Assembly: GCA_032622095.1 (NCBI GenBank)
Contig: CP136067.1
Coordinates: forward strand, 195,140,052 to 195,204,051
DNA: 64,000 nt
Reading direction: 5' to 3'
From: Siphonodentalium dalli
Taxonomy: Eukaryota > Mollusca > Scaphopoda > Gadilida > Siphonodentaliidae
The stretch's first letter is position 1, and each line of letters begins with the position of its first letter. The notes under the pieces were generated by a model. It saw only the letters and a list, made by a program, of their open reading frames with translations. It was not told where the DNA came from and ran no database searches. Positions 48,119 to 60,107 of the stretch are shown in pieces. The position numbers and the translations under genes are program-made.

Positions 48119-48347
48119 CTACATCAGCGATTGCCCTAAACAGACGCACGTTTTCAACGATTTTATTTCTTCAAAATATTGTTTTTAAGGAACAATGTGT
48201 GTACGATGAAGTATGTAATATATATAATGGTGTATTGAAGTATATCAGAGTTTCCGCTATAGCGGCAGGGGATCCCTTTTTAGGCCCCATTCCCCCAGCC
48301 AATTTTCCCCCTTCTGTCATACCACAGGATATATTCCATATGTATAC

Positions 48348-49283
48348 TAGGGCTGTAACGATACGCTTGGTCACGATACGATACGTATCACGATACGGGG
48401 CCAACATTACGATACGTATCGTGATACGCAAAATTTGATCCCACGATTAAATACTAGTAGCTATTCAAGTTCAACACTCCAAATTTGCACAACTCTCAGA
48501 TGTTATCGTAGAAAGATGAACTATACTAATTTTAGTGAACAGTACATGTATATTATTTCACAGTTGGCAGTCAGTTGCTGGAGTTTCTGACTGAAAATGA
48601 GCTTTTCTGACAATATACTCAGATATAACTATTGACAAGTAGTGTAAGCACCCAGCGACAGTTCGCCATGCACCATTAAACTATATGCCTAATAATGGCA
48701 CATGACAAAATGTCACTGGGCAGCTGGGCTCTTATACACTACTTTTTATTATGCTCATAGTTATATCTGAGTATATTGTCAGAAAAGCTAATTTTCAATC
48801 CGAAACTCATGCAACAGTGATTCAAGTCTTATTTTTTAAATTCATTTTATATTTTAATCAACAGTAATTCAACACAACAATGTGACATTTAATAGTCACA
48901 ACTCACAGTCTTAGCCAATTTAGAACACACATCTTGGAGACGCAGCTGACCTGATGATTTGGAAACGCTAGATGGGCTCGCTGGGGTTGAGTTCGTCAAG
49001 TCTATAGTCTAGAATGATGTCGTTTCAAATGGTGCGACATGTTGGTCGTAACACCAGTCTTGTAACTTATGTAAGAGGTTGCCGTCGAACATAATTTGGA
49101 TATCGTTTTAGTTCTGTCTGTCTTAATGCATCCATCCTCTTCAACGGTGTACGTCCCAAAACCGAAATACTGCCAGACTTTCGACCTGTAGGCCGCTGGC
49201 GGATTGACAAGTTTTAAGCACGTGTTGTTGTTTTGCCGCAGACGATATATCCAATATACTAGTAGCTGATTGGTTGAAATCAC
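48348..49283 (-). pseudogene. hAT (ZBED) element remnant: one end plus N-terminal BED fragment
   Basis: At 48,348 TAGGGCTGTAACGATACG begins a hAT-type end with many GATACG/CGTATC motifs, the same end type as the MITE at 22,547. The minus-strand frame 49,002-49,283 encodes SKVWQYFGF and later SYKTGVTTNMSHHLKRHH, a BED zinc finger N-terminus; the first metal-binding Cys seems to be Ser. The catalytic part and the other end were not found. A separate inverted repeat (~48,592-48,801) lies between. Confidence 0.7.
48592..48801. mobile_element. Hairpin MITE inside the hAT remnant
   Basis: Arms AGCTTTTCTGACAATATACT-CAGATATAACTAT and their near-exact inverse, with further pairing of TAGTGTA and CCCAG inward; ~210 bp. 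No convincing TSD. Confidence 0.7.
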
Positions 49284-49299
49284 AGCAGTTCATCGCATG

Positions 49300-52100
49300 T
49301 GCGAAGCGGGCGCCGCACGGGCTCGCCAATACGACGTTGACGACCGCCTGGTCAAACTACACACACGAACCAAGTTTCGTCCCGATCGGTCGATAATCGT
49401 AGATTTGTATCAATGACATACATACAGACAGAGGTCTTCAAAATATATAGGAGATATATACAATTTTACTCGCGAGTCCCCGAATACACAGTTGGTCGTG
49501 TCAGTTTCATAAATAAAACTGCGCAGACCGGCGAAGTTAATAGTACATTTCAATGCGATGTCGTAAGTTCTATATTTAGCCCGATTCCAGGAATTTGCGT
49601 CATCCAGATTACGTTTCTGGGAACAGCTTTGTCACCGCTCAATTCCGCGAAGGATTTAAGTTTGAGGTGCTAAAATACATTGTAATTTTTCACAAACACA
49701 GCCGATAAAAGACGTGGGATTTCCGAAGTGACTCGCCAGTTTAGTTCGAAATACGCGACGCTATTCGATGCACAGCATGGCCAACTGCGGGTTGGCTTTA
49801 TATTTATATCTATAATACAATATATCTAGAACGTGCGATCGTATACGCTCACCCATGCGTCAGTTGATGCATGTGGTGGTTGTAAAAAATATCACACAAT
49901 TTTACAAATAAACTTTAAAGGTATACTGACATAGCGCTTCAATAAACTATAATATATTGGACTTGTTATTAAACTTAATGTCACCTCGCAACTAACTTGA
50001 TTGAAGTTGAGTCCTGCACACCTTCAAACACGTTGACCAGTCAGTGCTGGCCTTATGAAAAATCTGCAGGGGCTAAAATTCGCCCTCGCCAAAATACTTT
50101 GCAGGGGCTAAAATATTTTGCAGGGGCAATTTCTGTTTTATGGGGTATTTATGTTGTAACATATGAAATACCAGTAAACTGACATATGTCATATTGCATA
50201 TAACTTATTATGTGGTAAGTGATAATATTTAAATTTAATTAATTTATAATCATATATTAATTGTGAAATTATCAATGAATGTTGTATAACTTATTAATGT
50301 TTAAAAGTACTTTTATAAATGTTATACCATGTCTTGCATATATGGTATTGTTGTGTTTGTTCCTTTATGCCTGATCCAAGTGACCTAATGGTTAACCAGA
50401 ATCAATCATTATAATATATTTATATCATATATGACATATATTTTTATTGCATGCTGTTAATAAAGTGTTATACTGTATAATGATATCATGGTAAGATATT
50501 ATTGTAAGTTAACCAGAATCAATCATTATGCCATGCATATATTGTACATACATGTACATGATATAATGTTTGTGTTTGTTCCTTTATAACTGAGTGACCA
50601 AGTTACCTAACCAGAATCAATCATTATATCATGCATTTATTTGTTCCATACTTTTATCTATATAATCCATCGGTACATTCGCGGCTTCCGTACATTTGTT
50701 AAATTTCGTCCACTTCTATCGCGTCAAAACATACATTATTCCGTACATATCATAAATTAAATCACTTCTATGTTTGTATCATCTCATAAACCATCCGTGC
50801 TATGTATAAATCACTCATTTCATGTTATTAATAGCACGATATCGCGATATTTATTCTTTGTTTTCGTCACTTCATTCACATCATTTGTTTACATGTCAGC
50901 GAGCACTGTTGCGTGATTGGCGGATTCCTTCGTAGCCCCACCCATCGCTGTCAACAGCGCTCATCAAACTTCCTTGTAGGTTAGGTATGATTTGTGGGAA
51001 GCACTGTACGTTCACAGTTAGGTCATGTAATCGTCAGTCTGTCACTGGTGACGGGTGTGTAGCATGGTTTGACCTAATTAGATATACCTGTGGTAGCCGA
51101 CTGTTAACATACATGTAGCATGTGTCTCCTGCTTCAAAGATGCGATGTCGCGTTGCCTTATATGTTTTCAAACGGATAACTCATCAAAATTACGACTGCA
51201 AAAGTATGTTGGGTAGGAATGTTGCACGAGCGATATATCGCCCACGCCAAATTGAAATTGCGCGGGCGACGCGCGAGCGATAAAATCGCTCGCGCCATAA
51301 TGCCAGGCCTGACCAGTTATCACTCAGATCAATTCCGTCACGCCAAAATAGACACGCTATTAGGCGCTGATTCTTTGAAGTTGATTATCAAAGCTGGCCG
51401 TCTCAACTTCAAAGAATAAGCCGCCGTGGCGCCAACAAATACATTGAGTTGAGGTCATTGGGTTTCGCGCTCGTGCATGACCACCAAGTACTGAAAGCAG
51501 TTATCGCATCAAAGGGACAACAAAGAAGGCTTTAACAAGCTAATTGTGATAGTGTATTTTGATAGCCTGATTGTTTAAATTGTCCAGTAATTCGGTAATG
51601 GCAGCAACAGCACTGCTTTCGCGATGGCATAATGGTGGTGGGTGTGTTCCGACTAGTTGCTTTCGGAATCGACTAATTTAATAATCGCGTCGATTTTGAT
51701 AAGTCGATTAATCGTTTCAACACTATAGAAAATGGATGCAGAAACTATCAGCAAATCTATTCTCTGTTTCTTCTATTGGCCAATACAACAAAAGTAGGTC
51801 CACTAGTGTTTCCACAACATTGAAAACATTGACTGCATTTTCCCCACGGCAGATACAAGAACCGTTCCCCAAAACCTAGCGGAAAACCTGAGTATATAAT
51901 AATAATATTACTCATTTAGCATATAATATATATGATATAGACAACTTACATGTCATGTGTGTGGTTAAACAGGGTTTCCGCCAGGCCAGCTGCGGGTCCG
52001 CCCCACGGACCCATTCCCCCCGTCGGTCGTTGCATGAAATCCCGCTCATACACAAATAAATGACGTTATTAAAAACTTATTCAGTCTTGTCTGTGTCGAC
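49300..52100. other. No gene recognised; a hAT-like end near 51,710
   Basis: ATTAATCGTTTCAACACTATA at ~51,707-51,727 is the inverted form of a common hAT end (TAGTGTTGAAACG), preceded by TCGACTAATTT motifs; no partner end is visible. 50,380-50,640 has a diverged triplicate around AACCAGAATCAATCATTAT. 51,235-51,300 is GC-rich with GCGCGAGCG motifs. No coding region is supported. Confidence 0.45.
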
Positions 52101-52103
52101 AGG

Positions 52104-52409
52104 CTATATATCTACAATTATTTTCATTAATATTGACAAAATGAAATCGACACAGTCCATCTCCCGTAAAAACAATAAGAATAGCACCCAAATACATTGG
52201 AGCAAAACATCAAAGGCGGAAAACATCAATGCCATCAGAATAAGCTGAGCAGGACTCCGTGCGGTATGCCGAATTGATCGAGCTTCACGTGCGTCAGCTG
52301 CAGACTTTTCTGGGCCTAATGATTTTCCAGGAAACCACATAATTATTGCTGAGCATATTGCAATAATATGTCCGTAGACAATGGTTCCGATTGTTGTCGA
52401 CATCAACAA
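52104..52409 (-). CDS. Hydrophobic ORF, possible terminal exon of a membrane protein
   Basis: Minus-strand open frame whose first ATG gives MSTTIGTIVYGHIIAICSAI. It has a hydrophobic segment at about residues 4-25, a charged loop (PEKSAADAREARSIRHTARS), and a second long hydrophobic stretch (LILMALMFSAFDVLLQCIWV then LFLLF), ending at a TAG. The frame stays open upstream past an acceptor-like TTTTCGAACAG, so it may be the last exon of a larger protein. A helix-loop-helix layout of this kind occurs in many receptor families, but no diagnostic motif is present. It may also be chance. Confidence 0.25.
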   Translation of the reverse strand: MLMSTTIGTIVYGHIIAICSAIIMWFPGKSLGPEKSAADAREARSIRHTARSPAQLILMALMFSAFDVLLQCIWVLFLLFLREMDCVDFILSILMKIIVDI

Positions 52410-52436
52410 GCTTTGTAAATAACTGTTCGAAAATTT

Positions 52437-52520
52437 TACGAATGGTCCTCGGAAAGTGAATTTAGTGGCACTAGTCTGCTAGCGTTACCAAATTCGCCTT
52501 CTGTGGAGTTAATTCTTGAA
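52437..52520. repeat. Decayed hairpin related to the two-hairpin MITE
   Basis: GTGAATTTAGTGGCACTAGT and ACCAAATTCGCCTTCTGTGG form a degraded version of the AGGGTGAATTTAGTGATGC palindrome. No ends or TSD remain. Confidence 0.45.
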
Positions 52521-52693
52521 TATTAAATACATTTTCCAAGCCCTTGAATTCCTTAGGTTTCCGACCCCATCCGGAAAACCCTTAATTCCCTTCAAACCAT
52601 GGGAAAAAGTCACAAATAGTTGCCCAATAGAGCGATTGTAAGATCATATAAATTAGAATTTCCAATTACGCAAGGGGAGACTCAAGCTGAAAG

Positions 52694-53952
52694 GGGTCGG
52701 GGTCGATTCGGTCCAGGGCTGTTTCGGCCGGGCTTGTTCGGCCCATGGTTTGGGCCGAACAGTCTCACCTAAAAATGTTTTTATCAGTAGGATATTTGGA
52801 TGTTTATATATATTTTTCTTTTGTATGTTATTTTATTATTATAATAAAGCGTTTAATATTTTGATTAAAGTGTATAAAAGGGTAGCATTGCTCTAGTTTA
52901 TATTATATATATTGATCTTATGATTTGATTTAATATTCTTACCTGTGATTTGTCTGAGAAAGATGATAATAAAGTTGTAGATATATGTTACTATATAGAT
53001 TGTATCTACCTTTTTACACTCAGAACGGCTTCTGGCATGTTTGTTTGGACAAGATAAAACGGTGATTGATCTGAGTTGAGAATCACTCAGTTGGTGAGTT
53101 GAAACTTGTTCATGCAATCACAACAAGAGTATTATTATCAATTTATATAAACCAAAAATTTCTTCTTCTTCACCATATTTTTATTGAACTACAAAAGTAC
53201 AAACAAATTTAATGAAATTTCGTCTTCTTCACCATATTTTTATTGAACTACAAAAGTACAAACAAATTTAATGAAATTTCGTCTTCTTCACAGCTTGGCA
53301 CAGGCGGCTTAACATGAAGGGGAGCAGATTGTCTTTCTTGACAGAGACCTTGTGGCGATATGGGTATCATACAAAGACGGCACCATCAAGACAACCGAAT
53401 TCCTGAAGGATGTGAACGCGATCTACAAGAATGGCCAATCCAAGAAATAAAGAAGAAGAATAAAGAAGAAGACCTACGCAAAGAAGAAGAAAGAAGAAGA
53501 CCTACGCAATGTTTTAATCTTTATAAATAAATAATGTATTGACTGATTTTTCCATGTTTTATCTTGTTTTTAATCATTAAATAACCAGATGTTTTATCAT
53601 GTAAACTGTATATATTTACTGTTTTAACTTGTTTTTAATCAATAAATGTTCATATCTTTCATCATATATTCACGTTATTGTTCGAATTTGTTGCAGTGTT
53701 AATTACTATGTGGGTATACCCATTACTATTGTTGCGAATAAAACGTTAATTGCAAACATAAATCTCCATTGTCATCAAAAGACCGGTTCCAAATCAAAGG
53801 CAATTAACATGCCGTCCAATTAACACCCACACTACCTAATTACCCGAATTGAATAGGGGCCGAACAAGCCCGGCCGAACAAGCCCGGCCGAAAGAGCCCT
53901 GGACCGAAAGGTCGAAGACCGAAAGAGCCCTGGACCGAATCGACCCGCTCCC
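52694..53952 (+). mobile_element. TIR element with 8-bp TSD GCTGAAAG and transposase tail
   Basis: 1,259-bp element with ends GGGTCGGGGTCGATTCGG and inverted GGGAGCGGGTCGATTCGG, both continuing TCCAGGGCT. GCTGAAAG flanks it at 52,686-52,693 and 53,953-53,960. The subterminal zones repeat GGCCGAACAAGCCC / TCTTTCGG-type words. Inside are two ~59-bp direct repeats (53,165-53,283), a purine-rich AAGAAG tract, and a short transposase-like coding tail. The target size suggests a hAT-, KDZ- or MULE-like mover; not resolved. Confidence 0.85.
53294..53450 (+). pseudogene. C-terminal transposase-like remnant
   Basis: After an acceptor-like CTTCTTCACAG the sequence reads WHRRLNMKG in one frame; one base later it continues in another as EQIVFLDRDLVAIWVSYKDG, then TIKTTEFLKDVNAIYKNGQS, to a TAA at 53,448-53,450. 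A W-H-x-R-L-N-x-x-G block followed by a charged helical tail and an LLxxCxxIY-like end is a pattern I associate with the C-termini of MULE/FLYWCH-type transposase-derived proteins. The rest of the enzyme is absent, so this is the tail of an internally deleted element. Family assignment is tentative. Confidence 0.4.
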
Positions 53953-53960
53953 GCTGAAAG

Positions 53961-55800
53961 TCCGAGTTTAGTCCCCTGCTAGCTTAGCAAGGGCACTGAA
54001 TTGTTTTACGGAAGAGTGGTAACATCGGAAGAGCTACATGTATACTCGTCCTTGACCTCGGTTAAAGGTATACTTGTATGGCGCGCATCTATACTCACAT
54101 ATCGACTCCACCCACCGCGCATGTACAATTTTACTTATATATCAGGATGTTCCACCCACTTTGGTGATCTAAAAACCACCGGAAAGAGATCCGTTAATTA
54201 GTTTAATATAACGTGACTGCCATTCTGGGGTGAAGGTCAGAGTATAGCTCTTGCGATGTTACCCCTCCACCCTGTTTTGCAGCTTGGGGAGACTAGCGAT
54301 GTAGCACTCTGATCCCAGTTTGACCTTTGCACTGGCCTCCACATTGCTCCAAAGATTTCATGTCTGTCCACATTCCTAAGATTTCAGTAAATCAACTTTA
54401 AAAAAACGCTGGGTGCTTAGTCCGAGAATGCACATTTTTGCGAGCACCGTTTACAGAAGGACACTGGTTGACATCTGAAGGCACTGTCCGCCGTCGTGAT
54501 TGTGTCGGTAGGAAAACTTTGCTACCGTCCATCGTTAGCCGATTAGATGTGACATGCTGATGGCGCGTGCATGTGTATTTCTCCGTGTCTCAGATGCATG
54601 GAACTGGCGTTTCCGGCGCTGTTGTAAAACGGAACATTTTCTTATGCATGCGTGAACCATGGTCACTCCCGCCGAACTGTGCCCCCCCCCCCCCCCCCCC
54701 CACCCAGGACCGGACCCATTTATTTTTCCCCAATGTTTTAAACTTTCGTGATTTCTGCTACAGAATTACTTATACACCTGTACTTATTATTAACAATGGT
54801 GATAACATTTTCATGAAAAAGGTATATAAAACTACCAAAACCTGTGTTGTCACCGTCTTGCCTATTGAGACTTTGAGTATTGGATTTTGGAATGGAAGAA
54901 AAATGTTAAATGGTGGTCAACATACTGTCCTATTGCTTGAGAAACGGGTATTCTCTGTATGCTGGCCTCTTGTCTAAGCTGTAGGAGCTGTTTTTGGAGA
55001 TTCTGAACTTGCGTTGACATGGTGAGCTGTTATTTTGTGGCTTTAATTCGCAATAAAAAGGAAAACAATATAATTCCCTTTCAAGCTTTTGAAATCTCGT
55101 AGAGGCGCACCTGCTTGCGAGATAACGCGAGAACCCGTTAGATCGTCTGAAGCCAAGCCGCACAGATACCGTAACAGTTTGATCACAATGAAATTACCAA
55201 ACTCCATGTTTATATATTATGTGCATAACACAAATTCTATAGGGACCTGTAATATATTTATTATAGAGGTCTATATATTTAGACCAAATAACTGATCTTT
55301 ATCTTTTCTTATTTCTTATACATATACCGTAAGTATGTTTTGTGATAGCAATTTACCCCGACATGTATGAGTCAATATCAATTTTGGTCAAAATTACAGA
55401 TATGCCACATGGCATTTTTTTAGTTCCGATAATGGGGAAAGTTGTTGTCATTTCGAGATATATAGCTATTTAACTGGAAGAAACGACTGATGTTCGAGCT
55501 TAAACATCCAGCACTGATATGTTATGATGCTATGAATGGTGGATGTCTGGAAATTATGTCTCTTCTGTAACAGTATTGTCATCTGGTATATCATTTTTCA
55601 GAATAGAGATATTGGAGTACTTTTTGATCCGAATTGAGTATTGACCGGTAATGCATAGCTCGAGAAAACATTTACCCTTTGTATAGCTGGTTTTCAATGG
55701 GGGCCACAATGGAACTCATTTTTCTCAGAAAAAATCTAATTTCAACACAACATTAAACTATATCAAATCAAGATAATCAAATGTCACACACTTTCTAACA
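53961..55800. other. No gene; C-run and a dispersed repeat copy
   Basis: A run of about 20 C lies at 54,682-54,701. 54,797-54,855 is an inverted copy of 39,876-39,934 (CATTTTCATGAAAAAGGTA, ACTACCAAAACCTGTG). The 136-codon frame across the C run has low-complexity composition and is not accepted. Confidence 0.5.
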
Positions 55801-55805
55801 TAATA

Positions 55806-56295
55806 TTGAATTGGACACTCCTTGTCCATCAAATATTGAACAAAACTGGAATTGAAGTATATAACGTTTCATTTATAGATGAAAAAATAATATGTGTTAC
55901 ACGACGGACTTCAGCGCAACACGAAAGACACATATTTGCTACGGGGTGGACAATATCTGATAAATTTCTGTATAAAAGCCATGTCGAAATCCAGAGTTAC
56001 GAATATGCTAACAAGATGATAAAACCTGTTATTCATAAAGAAAATACAGCGACGAACTACACAATCAGGATATCTGACGTTTGGTATACAATGTAGGAAT
56101 ATGCTTTGTTACAGTAAGGACCACAACGTTACACAACTGACACAGTCATATGCGAAATGTCATTTGTATACATATAGGTATCATAATCATGTACTGGCAT
56201 CAGTGCAAATTCAATATTATGGCGATTCTCGCGAGAATTCATGTCCCAAATACTTAATGATGTTTTCTGACGCGTATTTCTATATCAATATATGA
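55806..56295 (+). other. Two short adjoining open frames, doubtful
   Basis: Frames of 96 codons (55,806-56,096; starts MNWTLLVHQILNKTGIEVYN) and 64 codons (56,101-56,295) follow one another with similar composition. No known motif or splice signal supports them; they may be remnants of a decayed repeat, since GTTACAGTAA-type words like those at 61-62 kb recur here. Confidence 0.15.
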
Positions 56296-56677
56296 TGTGC
56301 GTTACAGTAAAGATTACTCGATTGACAAAAAAAGGCGCATAGCATATATACAGGCTATTATATAAAACGAGGTTCAATTTGTGGAATTTCTTTTCATAAT
56401 AAATGCCCCACTGTTTTTTACACATTTAGTACACATATGGTATAACGAATATTGTTAACTGAATACCACCGTGTCTTGTGCTATAGTAAATAAATTGTCG
56501 TTACACGATAGACATTGGTTATAGTCGGGTGAACACTCTATCCCTTGCTTTATCAAATGACATAATATGAACGTACACTAACATTCGTTTGTGTTTAAAT
56601 ATAATACAACTATGTGGCGAAGAGCTGCCCGCGTACTGGACAATATGTAAGGATAAAGAATATTGTGTGTAGGTTAA

Positions 56678-58236
56678 CCCTTTGAACCCGACTGGCCGCA
56701 AAAGCGGCCAGCCAGAAAACGTTCATACACCCGACTGGCCGCAAAAGCGGCCAGCAGCATTCAGTGACATCATATGCCTATGTAGCATGTGTATACATGT
56801 TATAACCATTGGTATATCCACTTATATCTATGTAAATGATCCCAAGGAACTTCAGCAGTGCCATGGGTGCATGTGTATGAGTTTGTTGCCGACTAGTTGG
56901 GGTAGAAAAACATGCGCATGCGCACAGCGCAGAATTCAACAAACGTACATTATTTGAAGCGATTCGGATAAAGCTCTACATTGTTGCGCGGTTCGCAGGA
57001 TTGTAGAAAGACACCATTTCGATCACTCTTTTTGGTTTAAATTAGTATTGCATACATAATTAGTGTTCTGTCATATGTGAGGAAGGCGCACGCAGTTTCT
57101 TATTTGAGTCGATTTGTTTCGCGCATGCGCATAGGATAAAATGATAAATGTATGGATTTTTGTGAAATGATACAATCACATCAAGGATCACCATAGTACA
57201 TAAATTTTCGTTATACAGCTACACGTGTTTACATTGCACCAGAGTAGTACTGTGGAAATGGGTTGCATGGTCACAATACCAACTAGTCCGATCTACTTGC
57301 GCGTGCACATTACAAACACGTGGTCAAATCGTGCATTATTGAGCAAGACTCGTGGCACCATTTGAACATGACCATCACCGTGCCCTATAGGCGATGTCTA
57401 AAACGGGACGTAATGTCATTGAATGCACAGGGAAGTGGTGTCATTCGATCACTTGGGCTATATGCTTAGCAACCATTGATACCGTTAAATACAAACTACA
57501 TGTAGGTTGAATCTTCTGACCTGATGTATCTCCAGTTTCACAATATGGTATTGACTGCATAGAAAATGCCGTTTCTTAGCGCGGAATTATACGACGCTAT
57601 AAGCTATAATTCCATTATACTTTCAGTTCCGGGTAGTTGCTTAGAAACCCTTACCAGGGAGTGATAGTGTGGCAAAGTATACCGTTCTAAAAAAAATACA
57701 CATTGGCCCATGGGAACATACCTGTAAAATTTCAGACCTGTAACACCATTTGAACATAACCATCAGCATGTGCATGCCAAGAATGTCTAAATTGGGGCAT
57801 AATACAATTGGATTCACGGGGCAATGGTGTCATTCGAACATTTGGGGTATTTGCTTAGCAACCGTTGCTATCATCAAATACAAGTTAGGATCAGACTTCT
57901 GGCCAGATATATCTCAAATTTCACAATAGGGTGTTGACTGCATCAACAACGCCATTTCCTTGGGCTGAATGGCCACCGTAAAGCTATAATTGTATTTTAC
58001 TTTCAATATCGGGTAGATGCATAGCAACCGTTACCAGGGAGTGACCACGTGGCAATGTAACGTGATCGTAAAATAATCAGTGGTCCATGGGGAACATACA
58101 TCTAAAGTTTCAGAAATGTGACACCACTTGAACATAAACAACACCATACATCTAAACACTGGCCACAATATAAAAAATACCACTGGGAGCCCAGGGTGAG
58201 GGTGTCGATCGTTGTGGGGAGCCAGGGTTCAAAGGG
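56678..58236. mobile_element. TTAA-flanked piggyBac-like element, 1.56 kb
   Basis: Ends CCCTTTGAACCCGACTGG and inverted CCCTTTGAACCCTGGCTCC, TTAA at 56,674-56,677 and 58,237-58,240. Just inside the left end the hairpin CTGGCCGCAAAAGCGGCCAG occurs twice (56,691 and 56,734). The right half holds a diverged ~390-bp tandem duplication (~57,355-58,130; CACCATTTGAACATNACCAT, GGTGTCATTCGA, TTACCAGGGAGTGA). No transposase. Confidence 0.85.
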
Positions 58237-58507
58237 TTAAACTATTGTGACAGATTCGAGTAACATACGACAGGGATATGCTATGGGATTATCCGGATAC
58301 ATGTAAATTAGCACCCATTGTATATTTGAATCCCTTTCGTATATGGTACCTGTCTCGTTTAGCTTTGTGCTCGGTTGAGATAAATTAAAACAAGTGCATG
58401 TCCGTGTTTCATAAATATAAGTACATGTTCCTGGTGTTAGATAAGCTATCCCGATGCACATTGCTCGAATTCATCATTACAAGCATGAATTCCACCTTCA
58501 TTATATT

Positions 58508-58559
58508 CACAGGTCCCCAGAACAAAAATTTACCACAATTTTTGTTTTGGGGACCTGTG
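58508..58559. mobile_element. 52-bp palindromic MITE, 8-bp TSD ATTATATT
   Basis: Almost the whole element is two arms, CACAGGTCCCCAGAACAAAA and its near-exact inverse TTTTGTTTTGGGGACCTGTG, around a few bases. Perfect ATTATATT flanks lie at 58,500-58,507 and 58,560-58,567. Confidence 0.85.
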
Positions 58560-58710
58560 ATTATATTCACATATAAAACAAGTATATTAGTGAGGTGAAG
58601 TAATGATAACTTTTAAAACAGTTTACTCATCGCCGAGTCCCACGCACATTCCCCAACAGCGAAATGTGAATGAGACCCCTCGATCAGTTGTGGATCTGGA
58701 ATAAACGAGA

Positions 58711-59890
58711 TCACTTCATCATAATTATACCAAGAAATGTCATTAAATTTTTTCGGCCAGCAAAAGCAGTTAGAATATTTAACGCAACACCTTGCTCAAC
58801 CACCGTCTTCTTACATATCTGCTCGCCCCGTATTTCCGCGGCAACCTCTACCTGTGAACCTTGGTTCATGCTCGACTCATAATTCTTGCAATAATCGTGT
58901 TCAACCCAGCTTCCATCAACTATGTCCTCATCAACAAAAGTCACATCGACGCGCACACCACTCTGCTCACAACTTTCACTGACCACGCTACCTTGCTCGA
59001 CCTCCACCTCCTCACATATCTCCTCACCACCAAAACCACTTCCGCTGCAACATCAAACTCAAACGCGCTAATCTCGCTACAAACTGGATCTGCCTCCGCA
59101 ATCGTGCATATCTCCTCACCCTCAACGACCACATCACTCGACTCACAACATGCATTAACCACGCTACCAAACTCCTCAACCTCCATCTCCTCACATATCT
59201 CCTCACATATCTCCCGACTCCCCACAACCACATCTACCAGCACATCACTCGACTCACAACATGCATTAACCACGCTACCCCTTGTTCAACCACTATCTCC
59301 TCACATATCTCCTCACATATCTCCCGATCCCTCACAGCCACATCTACCAGCACACCACTCGACTCACAACATTCATTAACCACGCTACCTCGTTCCCCAA
59401 CCTCCATCTTCTCAACCCCAATCCCCATATCTACCAGCACACCGCTCGACTCAAAACATTCATTAACCACGCTACCACCTTGTTCAACCACTATCTCCTC
59501 ACATGTCTCCTCGCATATCTCCCGATATCTCACAACCGCATCTAACAGCACACCACTCGACTCACAACAATCATTAACCACGCTACCACCTTGTTCAACC
59601 ACTATCTCCTCACATATCTCCTCACATATCTCCCGATCCCTCACAGCCACATCTACCAGCACACCACTCGACTCACAACATTCATTAAACACGCTACCTC
59701 GTTCCTCAACCTCCATCTTCTCACCCTCAATCCCCACATCTACCAGCACACCGCTCGACTCACAACATTCATTAACCACGCTACCACCTTGCTCAACCTC
59801 TTCGCGTATCTCCTCACCCCTTGCAATCCTACTTCCATCAAATATGCCTTCACCTCTCACATTACTTGTTCTCTTAATACATATTGTTGA
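58711..59890 (-). pseudogene. Repeat-protein-like ORF in a 111/87-bp minisatellite
   Basis: The minus strand reads as tandem repeats of 37 residues (GSVVNECCESSGVLVDVAV then RDREICEEICEEIVVEQG) and 29 residues (GSVVNECCESSGVLVDVGIE then GEKMEVEER), ordered 37-37-29. The frame is open from 59,890 to ~59,280, where one A is missing (GCTACCCCTTG instead of GCTACCACCTTG), then continues in another frame. A second shift near 59,020 leads to a non-repeat C-terminus ending at 58,711. No ATG starts the long frame, so an upstream exon would be needed. The product would be acidic, with paired Cys in each unit. No known family is recognised. The opposite strand is also partly open, so coding is unproven. 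Confidence 0.4.
59130..59800. repeat. Minisatellite with 111- and 87-bp units
   Basis: The word CTCGACTCACAAC (one copy CTCGACTCAAAAC) recurs at about 59,137, 59,248, 59,358, 59,445, 59,556, 59,667 and 59,754: spacings 111, 110, 87, 111, 111 and 87. The higher-order unit is 309 bp. All unit lengths but the 110 are multiples of three. Confidence 0.92.
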
Positions 59891-59969
59891 TCAGTTATGT
59901 CTTTGCTACATCGTCACACAATTCATTACTATATGGGACAATATGTTGTAACACTTTACATAAGAAATG

Positions 59970-60107
59970 AACGGCGGTTTCAATGTGGTCATGGGATTTT
60001 GACCGCGAGAAAAAATCAGCAAACTGCATGAACCCCGAAGGGGTTCATTTGGAGTTTGCTGATTTTTAATCGCGGTCAAAACCCATGACCACGTTGAATC
60101 CGCCGTT
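59970..60107. mobile_element. 138-bp palindromic MITE, AACGGCGG ends
   Basis: Arms AACGGCGGTTTCAATGTGGT and CATGGGATTTTGACCGCGA, with AATCAGCAAACT, pair with the right half; the tip is GAACCCCGAAGGGGTTC. AT-rich flanks show no clear TSD. Confidence 0.8.

Noticed and set aside
54567-54977. 136-codon plus-strand frame
   Set aside because: It depends on the reading of a ~20-C run and then passes through a dispersed repeat also found at 39.9 kb.
58861-59379. 172-codon plus-strand frame rich in Ser/Thr/Leu/His
   Set aside because: It is the opposite strand of the minisatellite; successive units break into different frames with stops, while the minus strand is open for longer.
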